From assembly GCF_009909615.1 (NCBI RefSeq), contig NZ_WWNE01000004.1:243116-307115 (forward strand): a stretch of DNA of 64,000 nt, read 5' to 3'. This document shows, piece by piece, positions 8,011-18,123 of this stretch. How positions within the stretch are numbered: the stretch's first letter is position 1; the number at the start of each line of letters is the position of its first letter. The translations under genes and the position numbers were made by a program. Under the pieces are notes generated by a model. The model had not been told where the DNA came from. It saw nothing but the letters and a program-made list of their open reading frames with translations, and did not search any database. The stretch comes from Acidiluteibacter ferrifornacis. GTDB taxonomy: Bacteria > Bacteroidota > Bacteroidia > Flavobacteriales_E > Vicingaceae.

Positions 8011-8018
8011 ATCTTTAC
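8011..8018 (+). promoter_or_regulatory. Promoter -7 box of the TonB/secreted protein/PorV operon
   Basis: TATCTTTA differs from TAnnTTTG in the last base only. A TTTTG sits 20 bases upstream (7986-7990), matching the usual -33 TTG spacing. It is 49 bases before the ATG at 8067. Confidence 0.5.
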
Positions 8019-8066
8019 GCCACTGTAGTTTTTTAAGACCAATAGATTTAACATAAATTCAATATT

Positions 8067-11000
8067 ATGCTAAGAAAATTATTCTTTGCGCTTGCCTTAG
8101 TGGCTGGTGCCTTTTCTTATGGATACTCGCAAGTGGGCTCAGGTTCTCTTCAAGGTACAATTACTGATGCCGAAACAGGTGAGGCGCTTCCATTTGCCAA
8201 TGTAGTGATTGAGAATAAAGGAAATCAAATTGCTGCTGGGTCAGCAGATTTTGATGGAAAATACTCTCTTCGTCCAATACCACCTGGTACTTATGATCTT
8301 CTTATATCATACGTGGGATATACTACTCAAAAAATTGCGGGAGTAATTATTAGTTCCGATCAATTGAAGAGACAGGATGTAAAGCTTCAGCCAGGTATTC
8401 AAATTGGAGAAGTACAAGTAATTTCCTACAAGGAGCCATTAGTAGAAATTGATAAAGGGGCAACAGGTACAAAAGTTGGTGCCGAAGAAATCAAGAGTAT
8501 GGCGGTTCGTTCTGCTGCAGATGTAGCTAAAACTGTAGGTGGGGTATATTCAAAAGATGATGGGTCTGATGGATTGAATATTAGAGGATCTAGATCATCT
8601 TCTTCTGACACCTATATTGATGGTGTGAAAGTGATAGGTTCTACTTCTTTACCTAAAGATGCTATTGGAGAGGTGTCTGTAATTACTGGTGGTGTTCCTG
8701 CACAGTATGGTGATGTAACTGGAGGTTTGACAATTATTACAACGAAAGAAGCTATCAAACAAACTTTTGGGTCTGTTGAGTATTTGACTTCCGGTTTTAA
8801 AACGGGAGAGAATACAGTTACCGGGTTGGATAATTATGGTTATAATCTTGTTGGATTGTCTTTAGGTGGTCCTCTATTTCCTAAAAAGGATGAGTCTGGA
8901 AAGGTGGTTTCAGCGCCTGTTGGATATTTACTTTCTGCAGAGTTGAGCTCGATTGTAGATCCAAGAGGTTCTACACAAGATATATATAAGGTAAAGGATG
9001 ATGTGTTAGCGAGATTGGAAGCTAACCCTTTTCAAGTTCAAGAGTTAGGAGGGGTTATTTATAATGCTGAGCTACTTGATAAGAATGACTTTGAAACGGT
9101 TGGATTTATGAAAAATACAGCCCTTAAAAGAATTAACTTGTCAGGAAAGTTGGATTTTAATACCTCTGAAACGTCTAAAATTACTGTTGGTGGATCGTTT
9201 GATTATAACACTAGAAATTTAGATGTTAGAAATACAAATGATGCATATGCATTGTACAATTGGAAAAATAACCCCCAAGAAATTAGAAACGATTTTAGAA
9301 CATTTGCTAGGTTTCAACAAAGTTTCAAGAATGCTACTGCTGAAGAAGAGTCAGAGTCTGCATCTTTGATTAAGAATGCTTTCTTTAGTGTTCAAATTGA
9401 TTATACTAAAGCTAATAGAGTTAGACAGAATGAGAATCATCAAGATAACTTCTTTAACTATGGTTATGTAGGGAAATTTGAGTCAGAATTTGAGCCTTCT
9501 TTTGGAGCTTTACCTGAGATTAGAACTTTGTATGATGAGAATGGAAATCCTTTAGCCCCTTTAGAAGCATTTTATTTAAATGGTTTTACAGCTCCACTAG
9601 CATATAAGTTTACCCCTAGTGATGTCAATCCAATATTATCTAACTACAATGTGGATGCCTATAGGATATACGGAGACAACATTAATACTGTAATTAATTT
9701 GGTGGAAAATGGAGGTTTATCAAACGGAAGAATGCCAAATAATATCTATACTATGTATAGTGCCCCTGGAGATGTAGAGAGTACTTATCTTAAAACTGAA
9801 AGAGATCAGTATAGAGTTTCTGGTTATGGTTCGGCGGAAATTAAAAACCATGAATTGTTGGTAGGTTTTGAGTACGAACAACGAATAGAGCGATCTTACT
9901 CATTTAATCCAAACAGTTTGTGGAATTTAGGTAGAAATGCAGTAAATGTTCACATTACTGAAATAGATACCTTAAATTATACCATTGATTATAGTTATCC
10001 TGATTTGCCTAGAGTAATTTATGAGAGAAACTATAACGGAGAAAGTAGAACTGCTTCTGCAATTAACATGAGAAATGCATTAGGATTACCTGCTGACGGT
10101 AAGGATTTTATCGATTTTGATTCTTATGACATCAATACTTATGACATTAAGTGGTTTGGTGCTGATGAGTTAATCAATCCTTTAAATGGTACCTCCATGT
10201 CTTATTATGGTTTTGATGCATATGGAGATAAGGTTAATAAGGCTACATTGAATGACTTTTTTAATGGAGAAGAGATTCTGGATGGAAACCCCTTCAAAAC
10301 AAGATTGATTGCTCCATATCAACCTATTTATGTTGCTGGTTATATTCAAGATAAATTTAAGTTTGATGATTTGATTTTGAGAGTTGGTTTTAGAGTTGAC
10401 CGATTTGATGCAAATCAGCCTGTTTTAAAAGACCAATTTTCTTTGATACCAATACGGACGGCAGGGTCAATTCGATCTGAGTTTGAAGAAAATGATATAC
10501 CATCTAATATTGGAGACGACTTCGTAGTTTATACTTCAAATGGAAATAGCCCAGATGTTACTAACATTACAGGGTATAGACAAGGAGATGATTTTTATAA
10601 TGCAAACGGTATAGAAATTAATGATCCTCGTTCAATTTATTCGGTAGAAGGAATTGCTCCTTGGTTAGAGGACCCTTCAAAGTTTTCGGAGAATATTTCA
10701 AGTTCTTTAGACGAAAATTCATTTAAGGATTATACTCCTCAGGTAAATGTAATGCCAAGAATTTCTTTCTCTTTCCCAATATCGGATGAGGCAACTTTCT
10801 TTGCAAACTATGATATCTTAACTCAACGACCTTCTACAGGTAATCAAATTGAATTAATAAACTATTTGTATTTACCAAGTTTCCAGTCTACTAATATTAC
10901 TAATAACCCGAATTTGAAGCCTGAAAAGACTATTAACTATGAGTTAGGGTTTAAGCAAGCTTTGAACAAGAACTCTGCATTAACAATCTCTACGTTTTAT

Positions 11001-11819
11001 AGAGAACAAAGAGATATGATACAGGTTAGAAGATTGACTGGAGCATTCCCGGTTGATTACCTTACATATGCAAATATTGATTTTGGAACGGTAAAGGGGG
11101 CAACTTTATCATACGACTATAGAAGAACCAAGAATTTGAAGTTTAGAGCTAGTTATACCATACAGTTTGCTAATGGTACAGGTTCAGGTTCTACTACTGC
11201 CTTTAACCTTGTAAATACTGGTCAACCTAACCTTAGAACTATTTTGCCTTATACTTATGACCAAAGACACGCCATTACTACAGCAATTGATTATAGATAT
11301 GGAAGTGGTAAAAATTACAATGGTCCTGTAATTAACGGCACCCCAATATTGGAAAATTTTGGTGTAAACTTAACTGCTATTGCAGGATCTGGAACACCAT
11401 ATACGGGTAGAAACGTAGCTACAGGAACACAACTGTTTTCTGGTGGTGGAAACTCTAATGTTGTGGGTGATGTAAATGGTAGAAGGTTACCATTTGTTTA
11501 CCGTCTTGATGCAAGAATCGATAAAGATTTCTTAATTACATGGAAGCCAGAATCTCAAGCAAGTAAAGCAAAAACATCTAACTTAAACGTATACATTCAA
11601 ATATTAAACTTGTTAGATAGAAGTAATGTGAGTAACGTATATGGGTACACAGGGAATGCTGAAAATGATGGTTATTTAGCGTCTTCTTTATATGCCAACC
11701 AGATTGCTGAAACAACTGATCCGGAGTCATACAAAACTCATTATAATATTAAATTGAATAATGCTTATAACTATGAGTTGCCTCGTAGAATAAGATTAGG
11801 TCTTTCACTTAGCTTTTAA
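8067..11819 (+). CDS. TonB-dependent receptor-like outer-membrane protein, 1250 residues
   Basis: A signal peptide (about 1-21) is followed by a carboxypeptidase-regulatory-like domain (about 27-110: LQGTITDAETGEALPFANV), a TonB-box-like IGEVQVISY (about 112-120) and a plug with DGLNIRGSR, YIDGVKV and GGVPAQYGDVTGG (about 150-225). A long barrel follows, containing NPNLKPEKTINYELG (about 950), and ends GLSLSF. At 1250 residues it is far longer than vitamin or siderophore receptors and nearer the SusC size, but no SusD-like partner follows. Instead the next genes are a secreted protein and a PorV/PorQ-type barrel, with a gap of only 37 bases to the next likely start. It may handle a protein or other large ligand; that is inference. 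Confidence 0.88.
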   Translation: MLRKLFFALALVAGAFSYGYSQVGSGSLQGTITDAETGEALPFANVVIENKGNQIAAGSADFDGKYSLRPIPPGTYDLLISYVGYTTQKIAGVIISSDQLKRQDVKLQPGIQIGEVQVISYKEPLVEIDKGATGTKVGAEEIKSMAVRSAADVAKTVGGVYSKDDGSDGLNIRGSRSSSSDTYIDGVKVIGSTSLPKDAIGEVSVITGGVPAQYGDVTGGLTIITTKEAIKQTFGSVEYLTSGFKTGENTVTGLDNYGYNLVGLSLGGPLFPKKDESGKVVSAPVGYLLSAELSSIVDPRGSTQDIYKVKDDVLARLEANPFQVQELGGVIYNAELLDKNDFETVGFMKNTALKRINLSGKLDFNTSETSKITVGGSFDYNTRNLDVRNTNDAYALYNWKNNPQEIRNDFRTFARFQQSFKNATAEEESESASLIKNAFFSVQIDYTKANRVRQNENHQDNFFNYGYVGKFESEFEPSFGALPEIRTLYDENGNPLAPLEAFYLNGFTAPLAYKFTPSDVNPILSNYNVDAYRIYGDNINTVINLVENGGLSNGRMPNNIYTMYSAPGDVESTYLKTERDQYRVSGYGSAEIKNHELLVGFEYEQRIERSYSFNPNSLWNLGRNAVNVHITEIDTLNYTIDYSYPDLPRVIYERNYNGESRTASAINMRNALGLPADGKDFIDFDSYDINTYDIKWFGADELINPLNGTSMSYYGFDAYGDKVNKATLNDFFNGEEILDGNPFKTRLIAPYQPIYVAGYIQDKFKFDDLILRVGFRVDRFDANQPVLKDQFSLIPIRTAGSIRSEFEENDIPSNIGDDFVVYTSNGNSPDVTNITGYRQGDDFYNANGIEINDPRSIYSVEGIAPWLEDPSKFSENISSSLDENSFKDYTPQVNVMPRISFSFPISDEATFFANYDILTQRPSTGNQIELINYLYLPSFQSTNITNNPNLKPEKTINYELGFKQALNKNSALTISTFYREQRDMIQVRRLTGAFPVDYLTYANIDFGTVKGATLSYDYRRTKNLKFRASYTIQFANGTGSGSTTAFNLVNTGQPNLRTILPYTYDQRHAITTAIDYRYGSGKNYNGPVINGTPILENFGVNLTAIAGSGTPYTGRNVATGTQLFSGGGNSNVVGDVNGRRLPFVYRLDARIDKDFLITWKPESQASKAKTSNLNVYIQILNLLDRSNVSNVYGYTGNAENDGYLASSLYANQIAETTDPESYKTHYNIKLNNAYNYELPRRIRLGLSLSF

Positions 11820-11856
11820 TTAAAAGGACTTCTAATTGGATAATAATATACGAATT

Positions 11857-14800
11857 ATGAAAAGAATTATTAAAAATATAGGAATAGGTTTATTCGCGAT
11901 CTTTGTTTCTACTTCCTCTTTTGCAAGGGAGTATAAACCTGAAGGTCAAAAATCGAATAACAATAACCAAAGTGTTGGACAGAATCCGGGTTTGGCCGCC
12001 AACTGTACACCTTCTAAAAAGGTTATTTCACTAAAGTATAACAATGTTACTACTCCAATTCTATCAAATGGTTTGCTTTGGCAAAATAGGGCGAATGGTG
12101 CTGCTGGATATGAAGTGCCAGCGTCATCAGGAAACTATGCTTTATATTCTGGTGGTTTATGGCTTGGGGGGACAGATGTGAATGGTCAATTGAAAGCTGC
12201 GGTTTCAACTTTTGGAAATGGTAATGATTTTTGGACCGGACCATTGGATACAACAGGAAATGCTGAGATTTCTCCTGCGGTTTGTGATCAGTATGATAAA
12301 TTTGATACCCTTACAAAATCTTCTGTTAGAGAGTTTGTAGCTTACTGGGCAGCAGTAAATTCACCGGACTTAAATGATGATTTAGCTTTTGCTCAATACT
12401 CAATTCCAGAGCCGATAAAGTTATGGCCTGGAAATGGTGATCCAAGTCTTTCTCAATCCATTAGATTAGCCCCTTTTGTTGACGTAGATGGAGATAAACG
12501 ATATCAACCTGAAGTTGCAGGAGATTATCCTTATTATGATTTAACAGGTAAAGTAGATTGTCGTGCACAAAGATCTAGTAGAAGCTTGACTTCTAGTCGA
12601 CCTTTATTCGGAGATTACACTATATGGTGGGTATTTAATGATAAGGGAAATATCCATACAGAGTCTAATGCTCCCGGAATTGGTATGGAAATTCATGCGC
12701 AAGCGTTTGCTTTCTCTACCAATGATGAAATTAATTCAATGACATTCTATAATTATGAATTGATTAACAGATCAACGTTTACTTTAACAAATACTTATTT
12801 TGGTAGCTGGGTTGATCCTGATCTAGGTTACTCTGCAGATGATTATGTGGGATGTGATGTTAACCGAGGTTTAGGATACTGTTATAATGGTGATGAAGAT
12901 GATGAAACTGCTGCCGGGCAGCAAGGTTATGGTGCAAATCCACCCGCTATTGGGATTGATTATTTTGAAGGACCATATCAAGATCTAGATGGGATTAATA
13001 ACAATTATGGAACAGGACCTGGAGAGGCATTAAATGGCTTGGGTTATTACAATCCAAACGATGCTGAACCTGATACTATACCAGATAATGAGCGTTTCGG
13101 GATGAGAAGATTTGTTTACTACAATCTTGGAACTGCAGATAATGGGGATCCTTCAGCATCTGCTCATTACTATAACTATTTAAGAGGTATTTGGAAGAAT
13201 GGACAGCGTATGAGTCATGGTGGAAATGGTTTCAGAGGAACTGGTGTAGAAGGAATTCCTACAGACTTTATGTTCCCCGGAGATTCTGACCCATTATTGT
13301 GGGGTACGAACGGTGTTCCTGTTTCAAATACTAACTGGACTGAGAATAATGCTGATGGTGGACAACCAAATGGTGTAGGTGATAGAAGATTTTTGCAATC
13401 TGCTGGTCCATTTACATTAGAACCAGGTAACGTTAATGACATTACTGTTGGAGTAGTTTATGCGCGTGCTCTATCAGGTGGTAGATTAGCTTCAGTAGAA
13501 AAGCTTTTTGATGCAGATGACAAGGCACAAATCTTATTTGATAACTGCTTTAAAGTTTTAAATGGCCCTGATGCACCTGATGTTTCTGTTCAAGAATTAG
13601 ACAGAGAAATATTATTGTATTTAACAAATCCTGTTACATCTAACAATTACAAAGAGTTATATGAAGAGGAAGATCCGAATATAGTAACTCCACAGGAAAT
13701 GATTGATCAACAATTATTTTATGATAACAAATATCGTTTTCAAGGGTATAAAATTTATCAGCTAAAAGATGTTGATGTTTCGGTTGGTGATATTAATGAT
13801 GATAGTAAGGCTAGGTTAATTTACCAAGTTGATATTAAAGATGATATTACAACCATAGTAAATTTTGAATACAACGAAGAAATAAAGGCTAACGTTCCTA
13901 CTGTTGAGGTAGTTGGGGAGAATCAAGGAATTAAACATAGTTTTAGAGTGACTACAGACTTATTCGCAAGTGGTGATAATAGGCTTGTTAATTTTAAAAC
14001 TTATTATTTCGTAGCAATAGCTTATGGTTTTAATCAGTTCAAACCTTATGCTCAAGATGTAGCCCCTACTCCTGGTGACTATTTTGGAGCAGATTATACT
14101 GGTCAAACTAAGCCATACTTAGCTAGTAGACAGAATGGAAGAGGTGGTTCTATACAAGCTGTATCTGCTATTCCGCATAAACCATTTTCAGAGCTAGGCG
14201 GTACAGTTGCTAATTCATCTTATGGAGATTTAGTACAAATTTCTAGACTTCAAGGTTCGGGTAATGGAGATTTTGGGATTGAGTTAACCAAATCAACACT
14301 AGATAGAATTGGATCAACTATGAATGGAGATTATCCTGATACTTTAACTTATAAAGTCGGAAAGGCTCCAATTGAAGTTAAAATAATAGATCCATTATCT
14401 GTAACTGAGCAGAAGTTTTTCCTAAAAATGAAGAAACCAAACTCAACAGATACTGTAGTGACAGCTCAATCGTCTTGGATTATTTATAATGCTAATGATT
14501 TTAATGATTCTATCACTTCTGATAATACTTTGTCTGTTAATAATGAGCAAATTATTCCAGAATGGGGTATTTCAGTTTCTACCTACTACGGTTCAATACC
14601 GGGAGATAGAAGTTTAGTTACTAGTAATGCCAATGGTTATATTGGAGCGAGTTTGACTTATGATGATCCAAGTAAAGCTTGGCTTGGTGGTATTGCCGAT
14701 CAAGACGGTTATAATTTTTACAATTGGATTTTATCAGGACAAATTGCCGCTTCAGATGATGACCCTGCATTTAACAGGTTCTTCAGTGATAAATTAATTA

Positions 14801-16065
14801 TCAATGCGAGTGGAAATGATTTTGCCGATCCTAATGAGGATTATGAAAATATCTTAGGAGGAATAATTGCTCCTTATACATTAACTCAATACAGAAAAGG
14901 AAATTCAACAGATGGGATAGTTTATAATGCTCCTGCTGCTACTTCTCAAAGTGTAATGGATTATAATGAAATAAGATTCTTAAGCTCAACTTCTATAGTG
15001 CTAACCAAAGACAAATCTAAGTGGACTCGTTGTCCTGTGATAGAATTACAAGAGGAAGCTCAGAAGGCACAAGGTGGTGCCGAAAGACATGCTTTACGTG
15101 CCTCTCCTTCAGTTGATAAGAACGGTAATTTTGCAAATCCTTCTGATCCTGTTTCTTCAAATCCAGAAGATCCTAATTATATTAGTTCAACAGGAATGGG
15201 ATGGTTCCCTGGTTATGCAGTGGATTTAGAAACCGGTGAGCGTTTGAATATGGCTTTTGGTGAAGATAGCTGGTATGGAAGAGATAATGGTTCTGATATG
15301 TTGTGGAACCCTACTTCTACTGAAACAACAGGTATTCAGTTTGCTGAGAACCTAGTTTGGGGTGGAAAACATTACGTGTATGTGTTTAGAAAAACTAGAC
15401 CTGAAGAGTTGTTGTATAATGTATCTCCAAATTATAGATATCCATCTTATGATGCGGGTCAAAAAATTGTGAACGTACTTAAAGGCAATAGTTCATTTGA
15501 CAAGAATTTAGCGTGGGCTAGTTGTAACTATGTTGCTATTCCTATGTTGCTAGAAGGTCAAGAGTTGTTAGCAACTGATGCGACTGTAACAATTCAAGTT
15601 AACAGACCACTTGGGAACTATTATACTCCACTAGAAGGACTGCCAAATGATTATGAGTACTTAAGAAACCAAGGAAGACCTGTATATGAGTTTAATACTT
15701 ATGGCCTTGGTGTAACTAAGGGTGTTAAGTCTGCTGTGGAAGAAGCTTTAAATGAAATTAGAGTTGTTCCTAACCCTTATTATGCATACTCTGCATACGA
15801 AAGAGGTCAATTGGATAATGTAGTGAAGATTACAAATCTGCCGGATGTTGCCAACATTAAGATTTATAATCTAGCGGGTACTTTAATTCGATCTTATTCA
15901 AAATCTAGTTCTGATGTTCAATATGTAGATTGGGATTTGAAGAATGCAGCAAACATCTCCATTGCTAGTGGAGTTTATATTGTTCATGTGGAGGTTCCAG
16001 GCGTTGGTGAAAAGATTATAAAATGGTTTGGCGTAATGCGACCAATAGATTTAAACAATTTCTAA
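11857..16065 (+). CDS. Large secreted protein with a T9SS-like C-terminal domain
   Basis: The start is set at ATG 11857, which gives MKRIIKNIGIGLFAIFVSTSSFA as a proper signal peptide; a TTG at 11836 would add seven polar residues in front. The mature protein of about 1380 residues has an N-terminal region with NGLLW and SGGLWLGG motifs, a calcium-loop-like DVDGDKRY (about 215), and a C-terminal part RVVPNPYYAYSAYE...IKIYNLAG...ASGVYIVHVEVPG. That part matches the fold pattern of T9SS type A sorting domains but continues with KWFGVMRPIDLNNF. I recognise the general type, common in Bacteroidota as a conserved hypothetical beside TonB-like and PorV-like genes, but not a function. It is the middle gene of a three-gene operon. 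Confidence 0.8.
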   Translation: MKRIIKNIGIGLFAIFVSTSSFAREYKPEGQKSNNNNQSVGQNPGLAANCTPSKKVISLKYNNVTTPILSNGLLWQNRANGAAGYEVPASSGNYALYSGGLWLGGTDVNGQLKAAVSTFGNGNDFWTGPLDTTGNAEISPAVCDQYDKFDTLTKSSVREFVAYWAAVNSPDLNDDLAFAQYSIPEPIKLWPGNGDPSLSQSIRLAPFVDVDGDKRYQPEVAGDYPYYDLTGKVDCRAQRSSRSLTSSRPLFGDYTIWWVFNDKGNIHTESNAPGIGMEIHAQAFAFSTNDEINSMTFYNYELINRSTFTLTNTYFGSWVDPDLGYSADDYVGCDVNRGLGYCYNGDEDDETAAGQQGYGANPPAIGIDYFEGPYQDLDGINNNYGTGPGEALNGLGYYNPNDAEPDTIPDNERFGMRRFVYYNLGTADNGDPSASAHYYNYLRGIWKNGQRMSHGGNGFRGTGVEGIPTDFMFPGDSDPLLWGTNGVPVSNTNWTENNADGGQPNGVGDRRFLQSAGPFTLEPGNVNDITVGVVYARALSGGRLASVEKLFDADDKAQILFDNCFKVLNGPDAPDVSVQELDREILLYLTNPVTSNNYKELYEEEDPNIVTPQEMIDQQLFYDNKYRFQGYKIYQLKDVDVSVGDINDDSKARLIYQVDIKDDITTIVNFEYNEEIKANVPTVEVVGENQGIKHSFRVTTDLFASGDNRLVNFKTYYFVAIAYGFNQFKPYAQDVAPTPGDYFGADYTGQTKPYLASRQNGRGGSIQAVSAIPHKPFSELGGTVANSSYGDLVQISRLQGSGNGDFGIELTKSTLDRIGSTMNGDYPDTLTYKVGKAPIEVKIIDPLSVTEQKFFLKMKKPNSTDTVVTAQSSWIIYNANDFNDSITSDNTLSVNNEQIIPEWGISVSTYYGSIPGDRSLVTSNANGYIGASLTYDDPSKAWLGGIADQDGYNFYNWILSGQIAASDDDPAFNRFFSDKLIINASGNDFADPNEDYENILGGIIAPYTLTQYRKGNSTDGIVYNAPAATSQSVMDYNEIRFLSSTSIVLTKDKSKWTRCPVIELQEEAQKAQGGAERHALRASPSVDKNGNFANPSDPVSSNPEDPNYISSTGMGWFPGYAVDLETGERLNMAFGEDSWYGRDNGSDMLWNPTSTETTGIQFAENLVWGGKHYVYVFRKTRPEELLYNVSPNYRYPSYDAGQKIVNVLKGNSSFDKNLAWASCNYVAIPMLLEGQELLATDATVTIQVNRPLGNYYTPLEGLPNDYEYLRNQGRPVYEFNTYGLGVTKGVKSAVEEALNEIRVVPNPYYAYSAYERGQLDNVVKITNLPDVANIKIYNLAGTLIRSYSKSSSDVQYVDWDLKNAANISIASGVYIVHVEVPGVGEKIIKWFGVMRPIDLNNF

Positions 16066-16093
16066 TACATTAATGACTTCTATTTATATACTT

Positions 16094-17170
16094 ATGAAAA
16101 AGTTAACTAAAATATTTTCCTTTACTTTCCTATTCCTTTCTGTAACTGCAATTGCAGTTGCAGGAAATGAAGATAGAGCAGGTGAAGCAGGATCGCCCCA
16201 TTTATTAATAAATCCATGGGCTAGAAGTTCAGGTTTTGGAGGAGCAAACACTACTTCTATGAGAGGACTTGAAGCAGTTAGTATGAATGTTGCAGGTCTG
16301 GCTCAAATAGATAGAACTGAGATACTTTTTGCAAACACAAATTATCTTAGTGGAACTGGTATTAAAATCAATTCCTTTGGTTTAGCACAGAAGGTTGGTG
16401 AGTCTGGTGTATTAGGATTGACTGTTGCAGCAATGAACTTTGGAGATAATGATATTACAACAGTAGAACTACCTAGTGGTGGTGTTGGTACATTTAGTCC
16501 TTCTTACTTAAACATTGGAGTTTCATACTCTAAAACCTTTTCCAACAGTATTTATGGAGGATTAACAGTAAAAGTTATCAACGAATCACTTTCAACCGTT
16601 AAATCAACGGGTGTTGCTATCGATGCAGGTGTTAAATACGTAACCGGTAAATACGATCAAATTCAATTTGGTATAACTTTAAGAAACGTTGGTCCCCCAA
16701 TGAGATATCAAGGGAACGGATTATCGATTAGAACAAGTTTACCAGAGAATGAAACTCAGAGAACCTTAAATCAAAGGTCTGCTGATTACGAAATTCCTTC
16801 TCAAATTATGATTGGTTTATCCTATGATTTTTTCTTATCGGGAGTAGATACTATAGCTGATAAATTAACCTCTATGCATAGACTTACTGCTGCGGGAAAC
16901 TTTACTTCTAATTCATTTACAAGAGACCAAATAAATATTGGTGTCGAATATGCTTTTAGAGAAATGTTTATGATAAGAGGTGGTTATGTATATGAGGAAG
17001 AAGCTTTAGATGAGGACTTAACTCGTACTGCTTTTATCGGACCTGCAGGTGGGGCGTCAATTGAGGTTCCGTTAGGTAAAGGTGGAACGACGATTGGTTT
17101 TGATTATTCTTACCGTGCTACAAGAAGTTTTGACGGAACACATACCATTGGAGTTCGTTTAGGACTATAG
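16094..17170 (+). CDS. PorV/PorQ-family outer-membrane protein
   Basis: The start is set at ATG 16094 (MKKLTKIFSFTFLFL...AVA signal peptide); the ATG at 16073 would add seven residues. The 358-residue product has AGSPHLLINPWARSSGFGGANTTS at its mature N-terminus, the typical opening of PorV/PorQ/FadL-like 14-strand barrels, and then alternating beta segments ending HTIGVRLGL. PorV shuttles T9SS cargo from the SprA translocon to the attachment complex. This paralog is encoded directly after a large secreted protein and a TonB-like receptor rather than with core T9SS genes, suggesting it serves that substrate. Confidence 0.85.
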   Translation: MKKLTKIFSFTFLFLSVTAIAVAGNEDRAGEAGSPHLLINPWARSSGFGGANTTSMRGLEAVSMNVAGLAQIDRTEILFANTNYLSGTGIKINSFGLAQKVGESGVLGLTVAAMNFGDNDITTVELPSGGVGTFSPSYLNIGVSYSKTFSNSIYGGLTVKVINESLSTVKSTGVAIDAGVKYVTGKYDQIQFGITLRNVGPPMRYQGNGLSIRTSLPENETQRTLNQRSADYEIPSQIMIGLSYDFFLSGVDTIADKLTSMHRLTAAGNFTSNSFTRDQINIGVEYAFREMFMIRGGYVYEEEALDEDLTRTAFIGPAGGASIEVPLGKGGTTIGFDYSYRATRSFDGTHTIGVRLGL

Positions 17171-17200
17171 TACTTTATTTAAAAAGATATTTAATTTTGA

Positions 17201-17232
17201 AGAGGATCTCGATTATTCGGGATTCTCTTTTT
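17201..17232 (+). terminator. Terminator of the TonB/secreted protein/PorV operon
   Basis: AGAGGATCTCGA (17201-17212), loop TTAT and TCGGGATTCTCT (17217-17228) pair along all 12 positions, two of them G-T, followed by TTTT. It separates the three-gene operon from greA. Confidence 0.85.
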
Positions 17233-17254
17233 GAATTTATAAACACATAGAAAA

Positions 17255-17728
17255 ATGTCAAACGTTAGCTATTTTACAGAAGAGGGATTGCAGAAGTTGA
17301 AAGATGAGTTAAAGCACTTAAGAACTGTTGAGCGTCCTAGTATATCGCGACAAATTGGGGAAGCAAGAGATAAAGGAGATTTATCTGAAAATGCCGAGTA
17401 TGACGCAGCTAAGGAAGCTCAAGGTCTATTAGAAATGAAGATTTCTAAACTTGAAACTTTAATCGGTAATGCAAGAATTGTTGATGAAAGTCAACTGGAC
17501 ACATCCAAGGTATTAGTATTATGTAAGGTAAAAATTCGTAATGTAGCCAATAAGGCAATGATGGAGTATACATTAGTTTCCGAAAAGGAAGCTGACATTA
17601 AACAGAAGAAAATTTCCGTTGATTCCCCAATTGGTAAAGGGTTGTTAGGTAAGAAGGTTGGTGAAATTGCAGAAGTGCAAGTTCCATCTGGATTGATGAA
17701 ATTTGAAATAATTGAGATAAGTAGATAA
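17255..17728 (+). CDS. greA: Transcription elongation factor GreA
   Basis: At 157 residues this is the normal size for GreA. The N-terminal coiled-coil carries YFTEEGLQKLKDELKHL and, at its tip, the acidic DKGDLSENAEYDAAKEAQ segment whose Asp/Glu residues stimulate transcript cleavage by stalled RNA polymerase. The C-terminal FKBP-like domain includes SPIGKGLLGKKVGE (about 127-140). It lies two bases ahead of the HIT protein gene, so both are probably cotranscribed. Confidence 0.97.
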   Translation: MSNVSYFTEEGLQKLKDELKHLRTVERPSISRQIGEARDKGDLSENAEYDAAKEAQGLLEMKISKLETLIGNARIVDESQLDTSKVLVLCKVKIRNVANKAMMEYTLVSEKEADIKQKKISVDSPIGKGLLGKKVGEIAEVQVPSGLMKFEIIEISR

Positions 17729-17730
17729 CG

Positions 17731-18123
17731 ATGAGTACAATTTTTTCAAAGATATTGGCAGGAGAAATTCCTTGTTATAAAATCGCTGAAAATGAGCGAT
17801 ACTTGGCTTTTTTAGATATTAGTCCTTTAGCTAAAGGACATACTTTAGTTATTCCCAAGAAGGAGGTAGACTATATCTTTGACATGGAAAGCGATGATTA
17901 TCTTCAATTATGGGCCTTTGCAAAGGACGTAGCTATCGCTATAAAAAAAGTCATTCCTTGCAAAAAAGTTGGAGTTGCAGTTATAGGTTTGGAAGTGGCG
18001 CATACTCACATTCATTTGGTACCAATTAATAAGGTAAGTGATATTAACTTTGCGGCTCCTAAATTAAACTTACCTCAAGATGAAATGATGGCTATCTCTT
18101 CCTTGATAAATCAGTCTATTTAA
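17731..18123 (+). CDS. HIT family hydrolase
   Basis: The 130-residue protein begins IFSKILAGEIPCYK and has the active-site HTHIHLVP (about 92-99), a form of the HxHxHxx histidine-triad motif. The family (Hint/PKCI-like) cleaves nucleoside phosphoramidates or adenylylated compounds. It follows greA by two bases. Its stop codon directly abuts the ruvC stop on the other strand, with no terminator between. Confidence 0.92.
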   Translation: MSTIFSKILAGEIPCYKIAENERYLAFLDISPLAKGHTLVIPKKEVDYIFDMESDDYLQLWAFAKDVAIAIKKVIPCKKVGVAVIGLEVAHTHIHLVPINKVSDINFAAPKLNLPQDEMMAISSLINQSI

